From NCBI RefSeq assembly GCF_000015165.1, contig NC_009485.1, positions 5,103,501 through 5,167,500 of the forward strand: 64,000 nt of DNA. Direction: 5' to 3'. Of this stretch, positions 50,387 to 59,468 are shown one piece after another. A program made the translations under genes and the position numbers. The notes beneath the pieces are model-generated. The model saw only the letters and a program-made list of their open reading frames with translations. It was not told the DNA's origin and made no database searches. The stretch comes from Bradyrhizobium sp. BTAi1. Lineage in GTDB: Bacteria; Pseudomonadota; Alphaproteobacteria; Rhizobiales; Xanthobacteraceae. Position 1 is the stretch's first letter, and every line of letters starts with the position of its first letter.

Positions 50387-52246
50387 ATGCGCCGCCCGCT
50401 CGTGCTGCTGTGCGCCGGACTGACCCTGCTGTCGTCCAGTGCCGCATTTGCGCAGAACGCCACGCCTCATAACCTGATCCTGTTCATTCCCGATGGCCTG
50501 CGGGCCGCGAAGGTAACGCCGGACGCGACGCCTGCCATGGCAGCTGTCCGCGACAAGGGCGTCAACTTCAAGAACTCGCACTCGCTGTTTCCGACCTTCA
50601 CCATGGCCAACGGCTCGGCCATGGCCACCGGCCATTATCTCGGCGACACCGGCACATTCTCGAACACGATCTTCACCGGCTACACCTCGGTCCCCGCCGG
50701 GGACACCGTCGTTCCCTTCATCGAGAACGATGCCGTGCTCGGCGACATCGACGAGCATTTCAACGGCGACTATCTCAACGAGGACACGATCCTGAAGCTC
50801 GCCCGCAAGGCCGGCTATTCGACGGCCGCGATCGGCAAGCTCGGCCCGACCTATCTGTTCGACCACACCGCCTGCCCCTGCAAGCCGGGCGCGACATCCT
50901 CGATCGTGATCGACGATTCCACGGGCGGCAAGAACGGGGTGGCGCTGACCGACGAGGTCAAGGACGCAATCGGCAAGGCCGGGCTGCCGCTGGCGACGCC
51001 ATCGCGCGGCGACAATGGCAAGGCGGGCGACGCCAAGACCCCCGGTACGACCTCGGCCAACGTTGCGCAGCAGGCCTATATGGTCGACGTCGCCACCAAG
51101 GTGGTGCTGCCGATGTTCAAGGCCCGCAACAAGCCGTTCGTGCTGGTGTTCTGGTCACGCGATCCCGACGGCAGCCAGCATAATCATGGCGACAGCCTCA
51201 ACACCATCACGCCCGGCATCAACGGCCCGACCTCGATGGCCGGCATCAAGAACGCCGACGACAATCTGGCGGCCCTGCGCAAGGCGCTCGACGATCTCGG
51301 GCTGGCTGCTTCGACCAACATCATGGTCCAGGCCGACCACGGCTTCTCGACCATCTCCAAGGAAAGCAAGACCTCGCCCTCCGCCAAGGTCAGCTATGAC
51401 GACACGCCGAAGGACTTCCTGCCGATGGGCTTCCTGGCGATCGACCTCGCCAAGGCGCTCGATCTGCCGCTGTTCGATCCGAACGACAAGAATGCCGCCG
51501 TGCCCGAAGGCAAGCATCCGAAGGCCGGCAACGGCGTACTCGGCAAGGACCCGGCCAAGCCCGATCTCGTCGTCGCCACCAATGGCGGCTCGGACCTGAT
51601 CTATCTGCCGAACGGCGACAAGAAGCTCGCCCGCCGCACCGTCAAGGCGCTGCTGGCGCAGGACTACGTCTCCGGCATCTTTGTCGACGACAAGCTCGGC
51701 GAGATCCCCGGCACGCTGCCGCTGTCGCAGATCAACCTGCAGGGCAAGGCGGTGACGCCGCACCCGGCGATCGTCGTCAATTTCCGTTCCTATGTCGCAC
51801 CGGGCTGCGACGTGCCGAGCAACTGCTCGGTCGAGGTCGCCGACACCGTGCTGCGCCAGGGCCAGGGCATGCACGGCGCGTTCAGCCGCGGCGACACCTA
51901 CAATTTCATGGCGGCGATCGGTCCGGACTTCAAGGCGGGCTTCATCGATCCCCTGCCCGTCAGCAATGCGGATGTCGGCATCACCGCCGCCAGGCTGCTC
52001 GACCTCAAGGTCGCGCCGAAGGGCAGACTGATCGGCCGGGTCATGACCGAGGCAATGCCGAACGGCGCCACGCCGAAGGCGGTGTCCGACGTCATCAAGT
52101 CGGACCCGGCCTCAGGCGGCCTGCGCACCGTGCTGAAGCTTCAGCGCGTCGGCAGCCAGCGTTATTTCGACGCCGCCGGCTTCCCCGGCCGCACGGTCGG
52201 CCTCGACGACGAGGCGCCGAAGCAGAAGGCCGCGGCGGCGAAGTAG
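50387..52246 (+). CDS. alkaline phosphatase superfamily protein (type I phosphodiesterase/nucleotide pyrophosphatase-like)
   Basis: 619 residues, ATG with AGGAG nine bases upstream. Signal peptide about 1-22 (LVLLCAGLTLLSSSAAFA), so periplasmic. Metal and nucleophile motifs of the superfamily: LILFIPDGLRAAKV (first Asp), SLFPTFTMANGSAMATGHYLGDTG (read in parts; the Thr of PTFT is the likely nucleophile) and VQADHGFSTISK (Asp-His pair). Hydrolyses a phosphomonoester or diester; the exact substrate is not defined. The Pho box at 50300-50317 suggests induction in phosphate starvation. Confidence 0.9.
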   Translation: MRRPLVLLCAGLTLLSSSAAFAQNATPHNLILFIPDGLRAAKVTPDATPAMAAVRDKGVNFKNSHSLFPTFTMANGSAMATGHYLGDTGTFSNTIFTGYTSVPAGDTVVPFIENDAVLGDIDEHFNGDYLNEDTILKLARKAGYSTAAIGKLGPTYLFDHTACPCKPGATSSIVIDDSTGGKNGVALTDEVKDAIGKAGLPLATPSRGDNGKAGDAKTPGTTSANVAQQAYMVDVATKVVLPMFKARNKPFVLVFWSRDPDGSQHNHGDSLNTITPGINGPTSMAGIKNADDNLAALRKALDDLGLAASTNIMVQADHGFSTISKESKTSPSAKVSYDDTPKDFLPMGFLAIDLAKALDLPLFDPNDKNAAVPEGKHPKAGNGVLGKDPAKPDLVVATNGGSDLIYLPNGDKKLARRTVKALLAQDYVSGIFVDDKLGEIPGTLPLSQINLQGKAVTPHPAIVVNFRSYVAPGCDVPSNCSVEVADTVLRQGQGMHGAFSRGDTYNFMAAIGPDFKAGFIDPLPVSNADVGITAARLLDLKVAPKGRLIGRVMTEAMPNGATPKAVSDVIKSDPASGGLRTVLKLQRVGSQRYFDAAGFPGRTVGLDDEAPKQKAAAAK

Positions 52247-52281
52247 CCCGTTCGTGATCCGCGCTTGCCTGTGATGACCAG

Positions 52282-52311
52282 GTGCCCCGCGAAAGCGGGG
52301 CACTTTTGTTT
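52282..52311 (+). terminator. rho-independent terminator after the phosphatase gene
   Basis: GTGCCCCGC-GAAA-GCGGGGCAC followed by TTTTGTTT: a perfect nine-bp GC-rich stem with a stable tetraloop and a U tract, 36 bases after the stop codon. Confidence 0.92.
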
Positions 52312-52428
52312 CCGCAGAACGAGGGGCCGTAGTCCGTGTGAGCGCAGCGACAGCCGGGACGACCATCCCCGCATGTCGCGGCGCTCATGCCGGCGACAAT
52401 CTCGCGTCCCCGTCGCTGATCGTGTCCC

Positions 52429-53553
52429 TCACCGCGCGACGTCGAGCGTCACCCGGACCTCGATCGTCTTGCCGGCGCGCCTGACCCGCAGCACGACGCG
52501 GTCGCCGGGAGTCTTGGTCTCCAACGCCCGTGTCATGTCGTCGGGCGAATCCACCACCTGTCCGTCGATGGCCAGCAGCACGTCGCCAAGCGCGAAGCCG
52601 CCGTCGCGGGTCAGGCGCGCCGGGATCAGCCCCGCCTTCTCCGCCGCCGAATCCGGCTCGACATCGAGCACGAACACGCCCGACATATTGAGGCGGGCCG
52701 ACAGCGCCTCATTGGCTTTTGGATCGGTCCGGATCCCGAGACTCGGGCTGACATAGCGGCCGCTCGCGATCAGCCGCGGCACGATGCGGTTGACCTTGTC
52801 GACCGGCACGGCGAAGCCGATCCCGGCCGACGCCCCGGACGGGCTGTAGATCGCGGTATTGACCCCGATCAGCCGTCCGGCGCTGTCGAGCAGCGGCCCG
52901 CCGGAATTGCCGGGATTGATCGCGGCATCGGTCTGGATCAAGCCGTTGAGGGTGCGCTCCTGCGTGACCTGCAGGTTGCGGTTGAGCGCCGAGACGATGC
53001 CCGTGGTCAGCGTACTGCTGAGGCCGAACGGATTGCCGATCGCGAACACTTTCTGCCCCACTTTGAGATCGGCGCTGGTCCCGATCGGCAACGGCTTCGG
53101 CCGGTCGGTGCCGACGCCGATCAGCAGCACCGCGAGATCGTTCTCCGGGTTGGCGCCGACCAGGGCCGCGCGGAACGAGCGGCCATCGGTCAGGCTGACC
53201 AGTGCTTCAGTCGCGCCCTCGATGACGTGATAATTGGTGACGACATGGCCAAGATCGTCCCAGACGAAGCCGGAGCCGGTGCCGGAGCGCTCCTGCTGCG
53301 CATCGCCTGTCCAGGCATTGACTGATTGTTGAACGGTCGTGATGAAGACCACCGAGCCGCTGCGGCTTTCGAACAGCGCAATCGTGCTCTTTTCGTCGGC
53401 GGCGAGGTCGCCGCGCGCCGTGATCTCGCGGGGCTTGGCGCGCAGGCCCAGGATCTCCGCCTGGATCAGCGGGAAAGTCTGCCACGCCATCATGAGCAGC
53501 AGCGCCGTCGCCGCGACCGCCAACAGGCGCGCGGCAAAGCTCCATCGGCTCAT
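52429..53553 (-). CDS. DegP/HtrA-type serine protease with one PDZ domain
   Basis: 374 residues. A single N-terminal membrane anchor (LLAVAATALLLMMAWQTFPLI, read in parts) places the catalytic part in the periplasm. Chymotrypsin-like triad: His in VTNYHVIEGATEA, Asp in NPENDLAVLLI, Ser in INPGNSGGPLLDSAG. One C-terminal PDZ (GVFVLDVEPDSAAEKAGLIPA...GDVLLAIDGQVVDSPDD), as in DegS. It degrades misfolded envelope proteins or acts as a sensor protease. No sigmaE/RseA genes are near. Confidence 0.93.
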   Translation of the reverse strand: MSRWSFAARLLAVAATALLLMMAWQTFPLIQAEILGLRAKPREITARGDLAADEKSTIALFESRSGSVVFITTVQQSVNAWTGDAQQERSGTGSGFVWDDLGHVVTNYHVIEGATEALVSLTDGRSFRAALVGANPENDLAVLLIGVGTDRPKPLPIGTSADLKVGQKVFAIGNPFGLSSTLTTGIVSALNRNLQVTQERTLNGLIQTDAAINPGNSGGPLLDSAGRLIGVNTAIYSPSGASAGIGFAVPVDKVNRIVPRLIASGRYVSPSLGIRTDPKANEALSARLNMSGVFVLDVEPDSAAEKAGLIPARLTRDGGFALGDVLLAIDGQVVDSPDDMTRALETKTPGDRVVLRVRRAGKTIEVRVTLDVAR

Positions 53554-53684
53554 CTCGATATCTCCGTGCTCCAGGCCAGATCCATGCCGGCCGATCTATT
53601 CACCGGCCAGCGGGCTTCATCAAGAGGCCCGGCCCCTCCCGTCGAGCCGATCACGCCGGAGCAATCGAACGCCGGCGCAAAAGA

Positions 53685-53714
53685 AAAGAGCGCGATGAGA
53701 TCATCGCGCTCTTT
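53685..53714 (-). terminator. rho-independent terminator for the gene at 53746
   Basis: On the minus strand AAAGAGCGCGATGA-TC-TCATCGCGCTCTTT (14-bp perfect stem) followed by TCTTTTGC. It lies 32 bases past the stop codon of the minus-strand gene at 53746. Confidence 0.85.
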
Positions 53715-53745
53715 GAATGGGGAGTGTCCGACGAGCGCGTCGCGC

Positions 53746-54318
53746 TCACATGCCGATATCGATCATCGAGGGCAGCTGCGCCAGGGGCAGCACGCTCACG
53801 CCGACCAAGGTCGCGACCATCGCCCGCAGCACACGGTTGGCCTGACGCTTGCCGCGCATGCGCTTGGCGACCCATTCCAGCGCGTCTGTGCGCACACCGC
53901 GTGCATTGACCGGCGCCCAGCTTTCGATGGCGGTCTCCGCCGCCAGCGCCACGCTGCGCGGCGGCACCGGCAGCCCCGACGCCGCGGCGGTGTGATGTGC
54001 GACCGCCTTGGCGAGCAGATCCTCGAAGCGGCCGTCGTCCTTGCGCTCGGTCGCGGCAGCATCGATCTCGAACAGCGCCTCGGCCTCGGCGCGGCTGACC
54101 GGGGTGTCGTTCAGGGCCGCCGCCGTCAGGATGCGCGCGCACCACGCCACGTCGTCGGCATCAAGCACGCGGGAAAAATGCACGCGTCCCGCTGTGGTCG
54201 GGCCCTCACCGGTGATCACGCCGTCGCGCACGATGGCGAGCGCGGAGGCGGCGGTTTCACAGGAGGACGGTTCGAGACCATCGAGGGAACCGATGGTTTT
54301 TGGTGCAGAGGCAGACAT
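53746..54318 (-). CDS. hypothetical protein with C-terminal membrane segment
   Basis: 190 residues, ATG at 54318. No domain recognised. Mostly helical and acidic (FSRVLDADDVAWCARILTAAALNDTPVSRAEAEALF, read in parts), then a basic stretch VAKRMRGKRQANRVLR and a C-terminal hydrophobic helix (AMVATLVGVSVLPLAQL), so a tail-anchored or membrane-docked protein is likely. Codon use resembles neighbouring genes and a terminator follows, so the gene is probably real. Similar proteins, from memory, occur beside metal- or stress-related genes in rhizobia; not certain. Confidence 0.65.
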   Translation of the reverse strand: MSASAPKTIGSLDGLEPSSCETAASALAIVRDGVITGEGPTTAGRVHFSRVLDADDVAWCARILTAAALNDTPVSRAEAEALFEIDAAATERKDDGRFEDLLAKAVAHHTAAASGLPVPPRSVALAAETAIESWAPVNARGVRTDALEWVAKRMRGKRQANRVLRAMVATLVGVSVLPLAQLPSMIDIGM

Positions 54319-54681
54319 GTTCTCTTCTCAGTTGCTGTGTTGACCCACCTTGTCGGTCCGCGTCTGAACGAGTGGTTAACGGTTCGAAACGCTGCAGTGG
54401 GTTTTTGTCTCGGTTGCCGATTTGCCGCAGTGACCCGGATCACGGTTCAAAGCGCCCGTCGGCGGGGGCGGCGTGTTGCGACCAAGACGTGGCGAAATCT
54501 GGGCAGCCGGTGGTCTTACGGATGTTTCGCCGCAGGCCGGGAACTCAAAACAAGTTGTTGCGCGCGTGAGCTGAGACAGGACGATTTTCTCTTTTTCGCG
54601 GAACGGTTCCCTTAGAGGGTGGTATTTCCTATAGTGCTTAGAAGAATTTATTCCCGTCACCTGCAATGAATTGAGGTCGTC
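54319..54681. other. intergenic region with candidate promoter of the peroxiredoxin gene
   Basis: 363 bases, non-coding as far as seen. TATAGT (54630-54635) with TTCCCT 17 bases upstream is a weak promoter candidate for the peroxiredoxin gene at 54682. No OxyR-like dyad found. Confidence 0.4.
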
Positions 54682-55341
54682 ATGGCTCTCCAAATCGGCT
54701 CCGTCGCTCCGGACTTCGAGGCGCAAACCACCGAAGGCAAGATCAAATTCCACGACTGGATCGGTGACAGCTGGGCGCTGCTGTTCTCGCACCCGAAGGA
54801 TTTCACCCCGGTCTGCACCACCGAGCTCGGCGCTCTCGCCCATCTGAAGCCGGAATTCGACAAGCGCGGCGTCAAGTTGATCGGCCTCTCGGTCGACCCG
54901 GTGGACAAGCACGCGCAGTGGGCCGAGGACATCCGCGAGACGCAAGGCGCGGCGCCGAACTATCCCTTGATCGGCGACACCGACTACAACGTTTCCAAGC
55001 TCTACGACATGCTGCCCGCAGCGATTTCCGGCGATCCGGCCAAGCGCACCGCGGCCGACAATCAGACCGTCCGGAATGTCTTCATCATCGGCCCGGACAA
55101 GAAGATCAAGCTGATCCTGGTCTATCCAATGACCACGGGCCGCAACTTTCAGGAGATTCTCCGCGTCATCGACTCGCTGCAGCTCACCGCCAAGCATCGC
55201 GTCGCCACCCCCGCCGACTGGAAGCAGGGCGACGACGTCATCATCGCCGGTTCGGTGTCCGACGACGAGGCCAAGACGATCTATCCGAACGGCTGGAAGG
55301 CGCCGAAGCCGTATCTGCGCGTGGTGCCGCAGCCGAAGTGA
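54682..55341 (+). CDS. 1-Cys peroxiredoxin (Prx6/AhpC-TSA family)
   Basis: 219 residues, the length of Prx6. Peroxidatic Cys at about residue 47 in HPKDFTPVCTTELGAL; the resolving Cys is absent, as in the 1-Cys class. The C-terminal domain VATPADWKQGDDVIIAGSVSDDEAKTIYP (read in parts) is the typical 1-Cys Prx extension. Reduces hydrogen peroxide and lipid hydroperoxides, probably with glutathione or another thiol partner. Cytoplasmic. Convergent with the ParDE wreck. Confidence 0.95.
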   Translation: MALQIGSVAPDFEAQTTEGKIKFHDWIGDSWALLFSHPKDFTPVCTTELGALAHLKPEFDKRGVKLIGLSVDPVDKHAQWAEDIRETQGAAPNYPLIGDTDYNVSKLYDMLPAAISGDPAKRTAADNQTVRNVFIIGPDKKIKLILVYPMTTGRNFQEILRVIDSLQLTAKHRVATPADWKQGDDVIIAGSVSDDEAKTIYPNGWKAPKPYLRVVPQPK

Positions 55342-55358
55342 GGGCGAACTCAGCCCGT

Positions 55359-55390
55359 CATTCGCCCTTCTCCTCGGAGAAGGGCGAATG
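55359..55390. repeat. perfect 15-bp palindrome after the peroxiredoxin gene
   Basis: CATTCGCCCTTCTCC-TC-GGAGAAGGGCGAATG. No U tract in either direction, so it is a palindrome rather than a clear terminator. In the minus frame it replaces the natural end of the ParE-like remnant, adding SPFSEEKGE to its C-terminus. Confidence 0.7.
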
Positions 55391-55635
55391 CCGCGACAGA
55401 TCCATGCGATCATGCAGGACGCGACCGATCTCGATGATCTGCTCGCCGCGCGCACGATAAAGCAGCAGATGCCGCCCGGCTCGGCCGTGTCTCGCGACAT
55501 GACGCGTTCGTACGCCCGGTGCACCGAGACGAACGCGCGCCACACGTCCCCCGCGCTCCCGTAGCGTCCGGATTGGACGAGCGTCTCGATGATCTTGTCC
55601 TGATGGCCGGTCAGCGCGACGTTTCGGGTCGGCAT
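55388..55635 (-). pseudogene. wrecked ParDE locus: antitoxin N-terminus joined to toxin C-terminus in another frame
   Basis: From the ATG at 55635 the frame gives MPTRNVALTGHQDKIIETLV and SGRYGSAGDVWRA, a ParD-type RHH antitoxin start, which loses its character after about 35 residues. In a different frame, just downstream, 55474-55388 gives HLLLYRARGEQIIEIGRVLH then DRMDLSRH, the last third of a ParE toxin. The rest of both genes (about 80 residues of toxin and 45 of antitoxin) is missing, so an internal deletion fused them out of frame. Neither product can be functional as such; the antitoxin part could still bind DNA. Confidence 0.75.
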
Positions 55636-55724
55636 GGTTGTTCCGCGGCACGACTTCATGCGATTGCCGGGGGACTTGACCCGAAATATCCCGGTCGCGC
55701 CGAATCGCCCGCGGCAGACACCTT

Positions 55725-56126
55725 CTACCCCCGTGGCGTCACCCAGTCCGCGATCAGCAGTCCCACCGTGGCGGACACCGCGGTGACGAACACGCCCCAG
55801 CTGATGTCGACCACGACCACCGCCCAGGTCCACTGCTTGAGCATGGCCAGAGAGGTCAGCTCGAAGGTCGCGTAGCAGAACAGGCCGAACAGCGCGCCAT
55901 AGAGCAAGGTCGAGCGCCAGGTCGCATCGGCCGTGCCGCTGACGAAGATCAGCACGCCGGCGATATAGAGCAGATAGAACAGCACCGCCGGCACGGGGCG
56001 GATCTCGCCGAGCATCTCGCCGACCTGCGACTGGAAGAAGCCCTTGGCGACGATGCTGAGGAACGGGATGTCGAAGCCGAGCAGCACCGCCAGCGTCGCA
56101 AAGTATAGAACGGCGTAGCGGCTCAT
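55725..56126 (-). CDS. DUF2177 membrane protein
   Basis: 133 residues with four membrane helices (YAVLYFATLAVLLGFDIPFL; AVLFYLLYIAGVLIFV; STLLYGALFGLFCYATFELT; VVVVDISWGVFVTAVSATVG). The DUF2177 mark is the GLFCYATFELTSLAMLKQW segment followed by VDxxWG. Inner-membrane protein of unknown role; start at the ATG at 56126. Lies between the ParDE wreck and the helicase gene. Confidence 0.9.
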   Translation of the reverse strand: MSRYAVLYFATLAVLLGFDIPFLSIVAKGFFQSQVGEMLGEIRPVPAVLFYLLYIAGVLIFVSGTADATWRSTLLYGALFGLFCYATFELTSLAMLKQWTWAVVVVDISWGVFVTAVSATVGLLIADWVTPRG

Positions 56127-56178
56127 GCGGCTCCTCCCGACTGTTCGCGCAACCGGCCCCTCATTTCGACCGGACCCA

Positions 56179-58149
56179 TCAACCGCGGCGCTTGTCCTTA
56201 GGCTTCTTGCCAACCGGCGCCTTCGACCGCGCACTGTGGGACTGGAACGTCTGTCCGCTGCGGCTGGACTTCTCGCGATGCGGCTTTTTCTTCGCGAAGG
56301 CCGGTTCGTCTCCGAATTTTTTCGAGGGACCGTCGCGATGCGGCTTGCCGCGGGGCTTGGCATCGTTGCCGCTGCGCGGCTCATCGCGTCGCAGCGGGTG
56401 GTACGCGCTCTCCTCGGCTGCGCGGCGCGGCCGCTTGTCCGGACGCGGCTTTTCCGATGCCCCCTGCCCCGACGGTGCGGCAGCGAGCGGCTCGATGCGG
56501 ATCGTATCCTCCTTGTCGGGCCGGCGGATGTTGGCCGCGAAGGCGTCGGCCACGCGCGCGGCGATCTCGAACTCGGTCGTCGTGTCCGAGATCTTGATGG
56601 CGCCGATGTCCAGCTTCTCGATGCCGCCGCGACGGCAGATCATCGGCAGCAGCCAGCGGGCTTCGGCGTTCTTTTTCCGACCGATCGCGGCGCGGAACCA
56701 GACGCTGGGCTCCCCCATGCCGTGACGCGCCGATGGCTTTCCGGTCTTGGTTCGCGGTACCGGCGGCGGACGCTCCTCGCCGCGCCCCGGCCGCCCGTTG
56801 TCGCGATCGCGCTCGTGACGGCCGCGCCCGCGCTCCTCGGCGGGATCGAGAATGTCCTCCGGCGGCGGCAGCCGGGCGCGATAGAGCCGCGCCAGCGCGG
56901 CGGCGATCTCCTCGGGCGAGCGCTCCGCAAGCAAGGCCTGGGCGAGCGCCTGGTCCTCCGCCGTCGTCTCCTCGCTCAGGACCGGATCGTGCAGCATGCG
57001 CTCGTGATCGAGCCTGCGAATCTCGTCGGCCTGCGGCGCCGTTCCCCACACGGCTTCGATGCCGGCCAGGTTCAGCAGCGTCTCCGCCCGCCGCCGCCGG
57101 GCCGGCGGCACCAGGAGCACGCTCACGCCCTTGCGGCCGGCGCGGCCGGTGCGGCCCGAGCGGTGCTGCATCACCTCGGGATCGTTCGGCAGCTCGGCAT
57201 GGATCACGAGATCGAGATTGGCCAGGTCGATGCCGCGCGCCGCGACATCGGTCGCCACGCAGACGCGCGAGCGCCCGTCGCGCAGCGACTGCAGCGCCAG
57301 CGTCCGCTCGTTCTGGGTCAATTCGCCGGATAGCGCGACCACCGAGAAACCGCGCTCCAGCAGCGCCGCCTGCAGATGCCTGACGGCCTCGCGGGTGTTG
57401 CAGAACACGATGGCGCTCGGCGACTCGTAGAAGCGCAGCAGATTGACCACCGCATGCTCGGCATCGCCGGGGGCGATGCGGACGGCGCGGTACTCGATGT
57501 CGGCGTGCCCGCCTTCGTCGCCTTCGACCTCGATCCGGAAGGCGTCGTCCTGATACTGCTTGGCCAGTGCCACGATGCCGCGCGGAAAGGTCGCCGAGAA
57601 CAGCAGGGTCCGGCGCGTCTCCGGCGTGGTCTTGAGGATGAATTCCATGTCCTCGCGAAAGCCGAGATTGAGCATCTCATCGGCCTCGTCGAGCACCACC
57701 GCCCTCAAGTCCGAAATGTCGAGGCGCCCGCGGCGCAGATGATCGCACAGCCGCCCGGGCGTGCCGACGACGATGTGCGCCCCCGCCTCCAATTCGCGCT
57801 GCTCACGGCGCGGATCCATGCCGCCGACGCAGGAGACGACCCGCGCGCCGGCATGCTGATACAGCCAGGCCAGCTCGCGCTGGACCTGCAGCGCCAGCTC
57901 GCGCGTCGGCGCAACGATCAGCGCCAGCGGCGCCGAGGCCCGCTCGAACCGCTCGGCGTCGCCCAGCAGGTTCGTCGCCATCGCGAGCCCATAGGCCACG
58001 GTCTTGCCCGAGCCGGTCTGGGCTGAGACCAGCAGGTCGCGGTCGACCGCCTCGTCATCGAGCACGGCGAGTTGAACGGGGGTCGGCTGCTCATAATTGC
58101 GCTCGGCGAGCGCGCGGGCGAGCGGCGGAACTGTAGCGGGAAAGGACAA
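56179..58149 (-). CDS. DEAD-box RNA helicase, DeaD/CsdA type with DbpA-like C-terminal domain
   Basis: Start placed at a TTG (58149, giving MSFPATVPPLARAL); the frame stays open upstream but shows no family similarity there. 656 residues. Q motif in PTPVQLAVL, motif I SAQTGSGKTVAYGLA, Ia APTRELALQV, II VLDEADEML, III LFSATFP, V ATDVAARGIDL, VI HRSGRTGRAGRKG. Then a DbpA RNA-binding domain (about 480-560) and a basic, Arg/Lys/Pro-rich tail of about 100 residues. Unwinds RNA in ribosome assembly or cold response. Confidence 0.93.
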   Translation of the reverse strand: MSFPATVPPLARALAERNYEQPTPVQLAVLDDEAVDRDLLVSAQTGSGKTVAYGLAMATNLLGDAERFERASAPLALIVAPTRELALQVQRELAWLYQHAGARVVSCVGGMDPRREQRELEAGAHIVVGTPGRLCDHLRRGRLDISDLRAVVLDEADEMLNLGFREDMEFILKTTPETRRTLLFSATFPRGIVALAKQYQDDAFRIEVEGDEGGHADIEYRAVRIAPGDAEHAVVNLLRFYESPSAIVFCNTREAVRHLQAALLERGFSVVALSGELTQNERTLALQSLRDGRSRVCVATDVAARGIDLANLDLVIHAELPNDPEVMQHRSGRTGRAGRKGVSVLLVPPARRRRAETLLNLAGIEAVWGTAPQADEIRRLDHERMLHDPVLSEETTAEDQALAQALLAERSPEEIAAALARLYRARLPPPEDILDPAEERGRGRHERDRDNGRPGRGEERPPPVPRTKTGKPSARHGMGEPSVWFRAAIGRKKNAEARWLLPMICRRGGIEKLDIGAIKISDTTTEFEIAARVADAFAANIRRPDKEDTIRIEPLAAAPSGQGASEKPRPDKRPRRAAEESAYHPLRRDEPRSGNDAKPRGKPHRDGPSKKFGDEPAFAKKKPHREKSSRSGQTFQSHSARSKAPVGKKPKDKRRG

Positions 58150-58347
58150 TGGACGGAAAACCTCGGTTGATTTCGGCTGCTTTACGCTAAGCAGGACGAA
58201 ATCACCATGCCCGCCCCCACTCCAAATTCCACGTCCATGCGGGTCCGTTGGTGAATTTGCAGCATTTCCTGAGCCGCCGGTTAAATTCTTACCGATACCA
58301 TCCTGCGCCAGGGATGTTTCCGCCATCCAGCGAACCAGTGACTTTAC

Positions 58348-58749
58348 ATGCTGTCGGCCCTTCAACTCGTAGGCGCGTGTCTGCTCATCCTGGCGGTGGT
58401 CTTCGGATCGATCGTCCTGGTCATGTCCATCCTCGTTCGGATCAAGGAAATTGTCCGTCCTCCCGTCGAGGCTGGGCCTCGACCATGGCGTCCAGGCCTG
58501 CGACACAGCCTTGCTGCGCTTGCGCGCGATTCTCGCGTCCGTCCCCACCGATTCTGGTTGACCGTCGCCATCGTCTTCGCCTGCGTTTACTTCGCTCCCT
58601 ACATTGTGTTGGGCTTGATGGCCTTGGGGCTGCTGTCATTCGCGTTCCAGCCGTTCGCACGACGATACAACTGGGGAAGCGAAGGTCGGTTGACCCGTCA
58701 TGTGAGCCGCCCGCCATTCGAGGACGAGAGCCGCCGAGCGACGCAGTAG
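58348..58749 (+). CDS. small membrane hypothetical protein
   Basis: 133 residues, ATG at 58348. One N-terminal membrane helix (LQLVGACLLILAVVFGSIVLVMSILV, read in parts) and a second pair around FWLTVAIVFACVYFAPYIVLGLMALGLLSFAF; the loops are basic. No family recognised. Divergent from the helicase gene; the 198 bases between them hold its promoter region. Confidence 0.55.
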   Translation: MLSALQLVGACLLILAVVFGSIVLVMSILVRIKEIVRPPVEAGPRPWRPGLRHSLAALARDSRVRPHRFWLTVAIVFACVYFAPYIVLGLMALGLLSFAFQPFARRYNWGSEGRLTRHVSRPPFEDESRRATQ

Positions 58750-58847
58750 GCCGCCCAGAGACGCCTGTCAGGCTGCCGAAAATTCTCATTCCTCTTTTTC
58801 GGAGATCATCCGAACCGGATGGCGCGAAACCCGCCGCCTGTCCGCGA

Positions 58848-59354
58848 CTACTCCTCGCTCCACGGCCAGTGCCAATGATGCCAGCCCCAATTGCGCGGAC
58901 CGCTGGCGTCCATGGCAGCCTTCTGCTTGTCGTCGAGCGAATCGTAGAGTGCCTGGAACGCCGGTCGGACCAGCTTGATCGCCTGCTGCATCGCGTCGAG
59001 CCGCTGCTCCGCCAGCGCAAGACGCTCGGTCGCCTTGGCGGGAGGCGCTGTCGGACAGTCCTTGGTGATCAGCTCGGCCGCCTTGGCCGATGCGGCCTTG
59101 AGATCGTCGAGCCGCGCGCGCTGCGTCTCGTTCGGCTTGATCGCACTTTCGATCTGCGACAGGCGCCATTCGGCAAAGCCCGCCATGCGGGGATTGCAGA
59201 GAAAGCCGAAGCCCCGCCCGCCCATCATCCCCGGCCCCATCATCATGCCCGGGCCCCAGCCCGGCGGTCCGCCTGCACCCGGCTGGGCAACGGACGGTGC
59301 AACGGTGGCCATCACGACGGCGGCCAGGATCAACGCACGTGGATCTGCTCGCAT
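58848..59354 (-). CDS. periplasmic Spy/CpxP-like protein (LTxxQ type)
   Basis: 168 residues from the ATG at 59354 (GGAG seven bases upstream). Signal peptide MRADPRALILAAVVMATVAP ending near VAQ. After a Met/Gly-rich linker (GWGPGMMMGPGMMGGRG) come the long helices of the Spy family: MAGFAEWRLSQIESAIKPNETQRARLDDL (read in parts) and a second LALAEQRLDAMQQAIKL; the LTxxQ positions are replaced by 'NETQRARL' and 'DDKQKAAM'. Spy-like proteins are ATP-independent periplasmic chaperones, sometimes metal-responsive. Confidence 0.82.
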   Translation of the reverse strand: MRADPRALILAAVVMATVAPSVAQPGAGGPPGWGPGMMMGPGMMGGRGFGFLCNPRMAGFAEWRLSQIESAIKPNETQRARLDDLKAASAKAAELITKDCPTAPPAKATERLALAEQRLDAMQQAIKLVRPAFQALYDSLDDKQKAAMDASGPRNWGWHHWHWPWSEE

Positions 59355-59468
59355 GGCGGAACTCCCTTGACGTGGCATCAATGAGTTTGCGCAAACTAAG
59401 CGGGCGGCGCGTTCGCGTAGTTGAGCAGGATCAACGGAACCGTGATGCGCTTCGGACGAAATGACGCG

